From assembly GCA_030340625.1 (NCBI GenBank), contig JAOPHQ010004835.1, positions 963,001 to 1,027,000 of the forward strand: a stretch of 64,000 nt of DNA, given 5' to 3'. Positions within the stretch are counted from its first letter, which is position 1. Each line of letters begins with the position of its first letter. This DNA is from Merluccius polli. Taxonomy: Eukaryota; Chordata; Actinopteri; Gadiformes; Merlucciidae. Shown piece after piece: positions 61,990 through 64,000 of this stretch. The position numbers and the translations under genes were made by a program. The notes under the pieces were generated by a model. It was not told the origin of the DNA. It was given only the letters and a program-made list of their open reading frames with translations, and made no database searches.

Positions 61990-64000
61990 CTGCCAGAGGT
62001 AAGGGAGGGGGAGAGGGCAACACGAAAACAAACAAAACAATGAAAGTCACGTGGCCTGATGCTAGACTCAACACTATAGGACTTTTGGAATATAAATGCT
62101 AATATATCACCTCCGGCTTCAAGTTTTTATGATTCAAGTCAAAAACGGACAACTGATTTTGTATTTTTTTTGTTTTCCCATAACGATGCTTTCAGCAGCC
62201 AAATGTGATTAGAGTAGCAAAAAAAAAAAAAAGATCTACCGTAGGGATTTTTCAGCCACATAACGAGATGCACACATACATTAAGTGAAATGCTGTGCAG
62301 GGCAGGCCATTTGTAAAGCGTCAATTAATTGGCGTGCGCTAAAAAACCCCAATCCTTTTTTTAATATTTATAAATTAACGAAAATACTATTAGTGCTGCC
62401 TTAAGAATAGACACACGGCATCATTTTCACATGACTAATCCTAAGACTCCAGTCCTCGAATGAAGCGAAGGAGTTTTTTTTTGCAAGGACGCCAAACTGA
62501 AATGCCAGCATTCCTCCTAATTGCCACATTGTGTAGCTTCAGCGAGAAAAGCCCTTGGCAGGGGAGTTTACATAACAGAATTAGCAGGAGGTGCAAAACC
62601 CATTTGCAATCTCGGAAGAATGCACTCCAGGTACCTTTTCCTTGGTATTGCCTAGTAATTAGTTAATACCTACAAGTTTAAACAAGCAAGTAGAAAATAT
62701 GTTGTGACTGCATGTAACCGTGTACACAGGTAAAAATAAATAAAATACAAAATAAGAGTTATTACAGTTGGAACTGTAATGTCCCCAAAGGGAGTTTTTT
62801 TTTTCCTTATCTAAAATCATACAGGATGTTTTTTTTTTTTTTTTTAACTATTATTATTCATAAGCAACTGTGTTCAATAACAACAGACACTGATTATAGT
62901 CTGGTGGGTATCGGTAGAAGTACCATTCAGGGAAGCCAGCCACATTGAAGATCTGGGCAGGCAGTAATCATGGTCAGAGGAGGCTGTAGGAGATATTTTA
63001 AAATGGAATCAAGGGGTGGGGGGGTATAGCCCTCATCTGTAAATCACTTCCCTTTGAAATGACTCCCCTCCCCAGACTCTGATCCAGACTCAAACCAGGC
63101 CCGTTCAAGTGCACACTGAAGGCTATAAACATCATTTGGGATGGGGGGAATTTGCATTTCATTTCACACCCAAATAGCTCTTTACCGCCATTAGCCACCG
63201 CAAAAATGTTGAGGTAATAAGCGTGTTCTGATGCGTACTGGATTGATATTTACGAAATCAAACAAAGGGATACTCCATATGAGATGCTTCTTCTTTGCTT
63301 GTTAATGTGTAAATGTGTCTACAGAGAAAACAATAAACTGGTGTCTATTTGATGAAATGAAATGCTATGTCTACATTTAACCAACAGTGTGGGCTTTTTC
63401 CATCCATATCAACAAAACCATCTCACTGCCATTGCAATAAATATAGAAGTATTGTCAAGTATTGTCAGTATGGCCCATTGTCAATAATGTAATCTTAAAA
63501 TATTATTTTTCTTAACTGGATTTCCTTGTAATGTCCCTTTGTATTATTGATAAATAATAAATCAAATAATAAATATTAAATCAAAATTGGTGGTTGTGGT
63601 TGTGTTTTGAGTCTGAATCAGGCGTCACATCTCTTCTGTAAGCAAACTCCAATAGGTGAAAATCAAAAAGGGTTTAAGACCCAGAAGGGTACACAGACCC
63701 ATCAGGGTTGTATATTCTTGGCCTATGTCATTAGACATGTGTGCCACAGCTCAGACACATCCTTCCTGACATGGCACCTTTCACATTAAAACACATTATT
63801 AGAACACAAAAAAACCTGAACAATTTAACCCCACAGTAGAACCAAAGTCCAAGCTTTTTTGGCCAGTTTAGGCAAACACAAAAACCCAAAGAAGTGAACA
63901 CCACACCATTTAGTGGGCCGTGAGTCATTTTGTCTCACCTTCACCTCATTAGATCTACATGCATATGCATAAATATACATAAACACGGCAAAGCAGGTGG
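61990..64000. other. cabin1 intron, right edge of window
   Basis: No further cabin1 exon with convincing splice borders and homology was seen, so the next upstream exon is presumably beyond 64000. The DNA is AT-rich with short poly-A/T runs and no recognised mobile element. Confidence 0.6.

Noticed and set aside
63935..64000. Possible further cabin1 exon ending at a GTGAGA donor near 63939
   Set aside because: The upstream sequence is AT-rich, gives no CABIN1-like residues and has no convincing acceptor at a suitable distance.

Overview
The window is nuclear DNA from a ray-finned fish, most likely a percomorph teleost. Four vertebrate genes can be read: an intronless neuropeptide Y receptor, klhl22, a tbx16/VegT-type T-box gene and the 3' half of cabin1. 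Introns are short with GT-AG borders. The non-coding DNA is full of long CA/GT, TA and GA microsatellites, C or G homopolymers, degenerate tRNA-derived SINEs and small non-autonomous hAT-type elements, as is usual in teleosts. There are no bacterial or viral genes, CRISPR arrays or operons.

Layout. 1-2.2 kb: microsatellite-rich intergenic DNA. 2.25-3.38 kb, minus strand: single-exon NPY receptor of the Y1 subfamily (Y4/Y8 type). 3.4-14.2 kb: intergenic, dominated by simple repeats, with a CpG-rich patch near 5.4-5.6 kb. 14.2-21.1 kb, plus strand: klhl22, seven coding exons (618 codons), with a candidate GC-box/CACGTG promoter, a possible uORF and four transposon insertions in its introns. 21.1-24.9 kb: intergenic. 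24.9-29.3 kb, minus strand: tbx16, nine coding exons (506 codons), tail-to-tail with klhl22. 29.3-34.8 kb: tbx16 upstream region and intergenic DNA with unusually dense C/G runs and a 125-bp pure pyrimidine tract. 34.8-62 kb, minus strand: cabin1, the last eleven coding exons (859 codons to the stop); its 5' part lies beyond the window.

The genes are not one pathway. They encode a peptide-hormone GPCR, a CUL3 ubiquitin-ligase adaptor, a mesodermal transcription factor and a calcineurin/MEF2/HIRA-complex regulator. KLHL22 and CABIN1 both lie on human 22q11, so this is probably a conserved vertebrate gene neighbourhood that keeps an NPY receptor and a VegT-type T-box gene absent from placental mammals. 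Exon borders were placed by eye from splice consensus, continuous reading frame and remembered family sequence; all phases close without frameshift or internal stop.

I did not find a convincing undescribed biological system. The observations most worth checking are a perfect 33-bp-arm palindrome in klhl22 intron 4, a hAT element with a GC-rich cargo in cabin1, a 23-bp minisatellite with inverted copies, the cluster of C/G homopolymers around tbx16, and the poly-Glu expansion at the cabin1 C-terminus.
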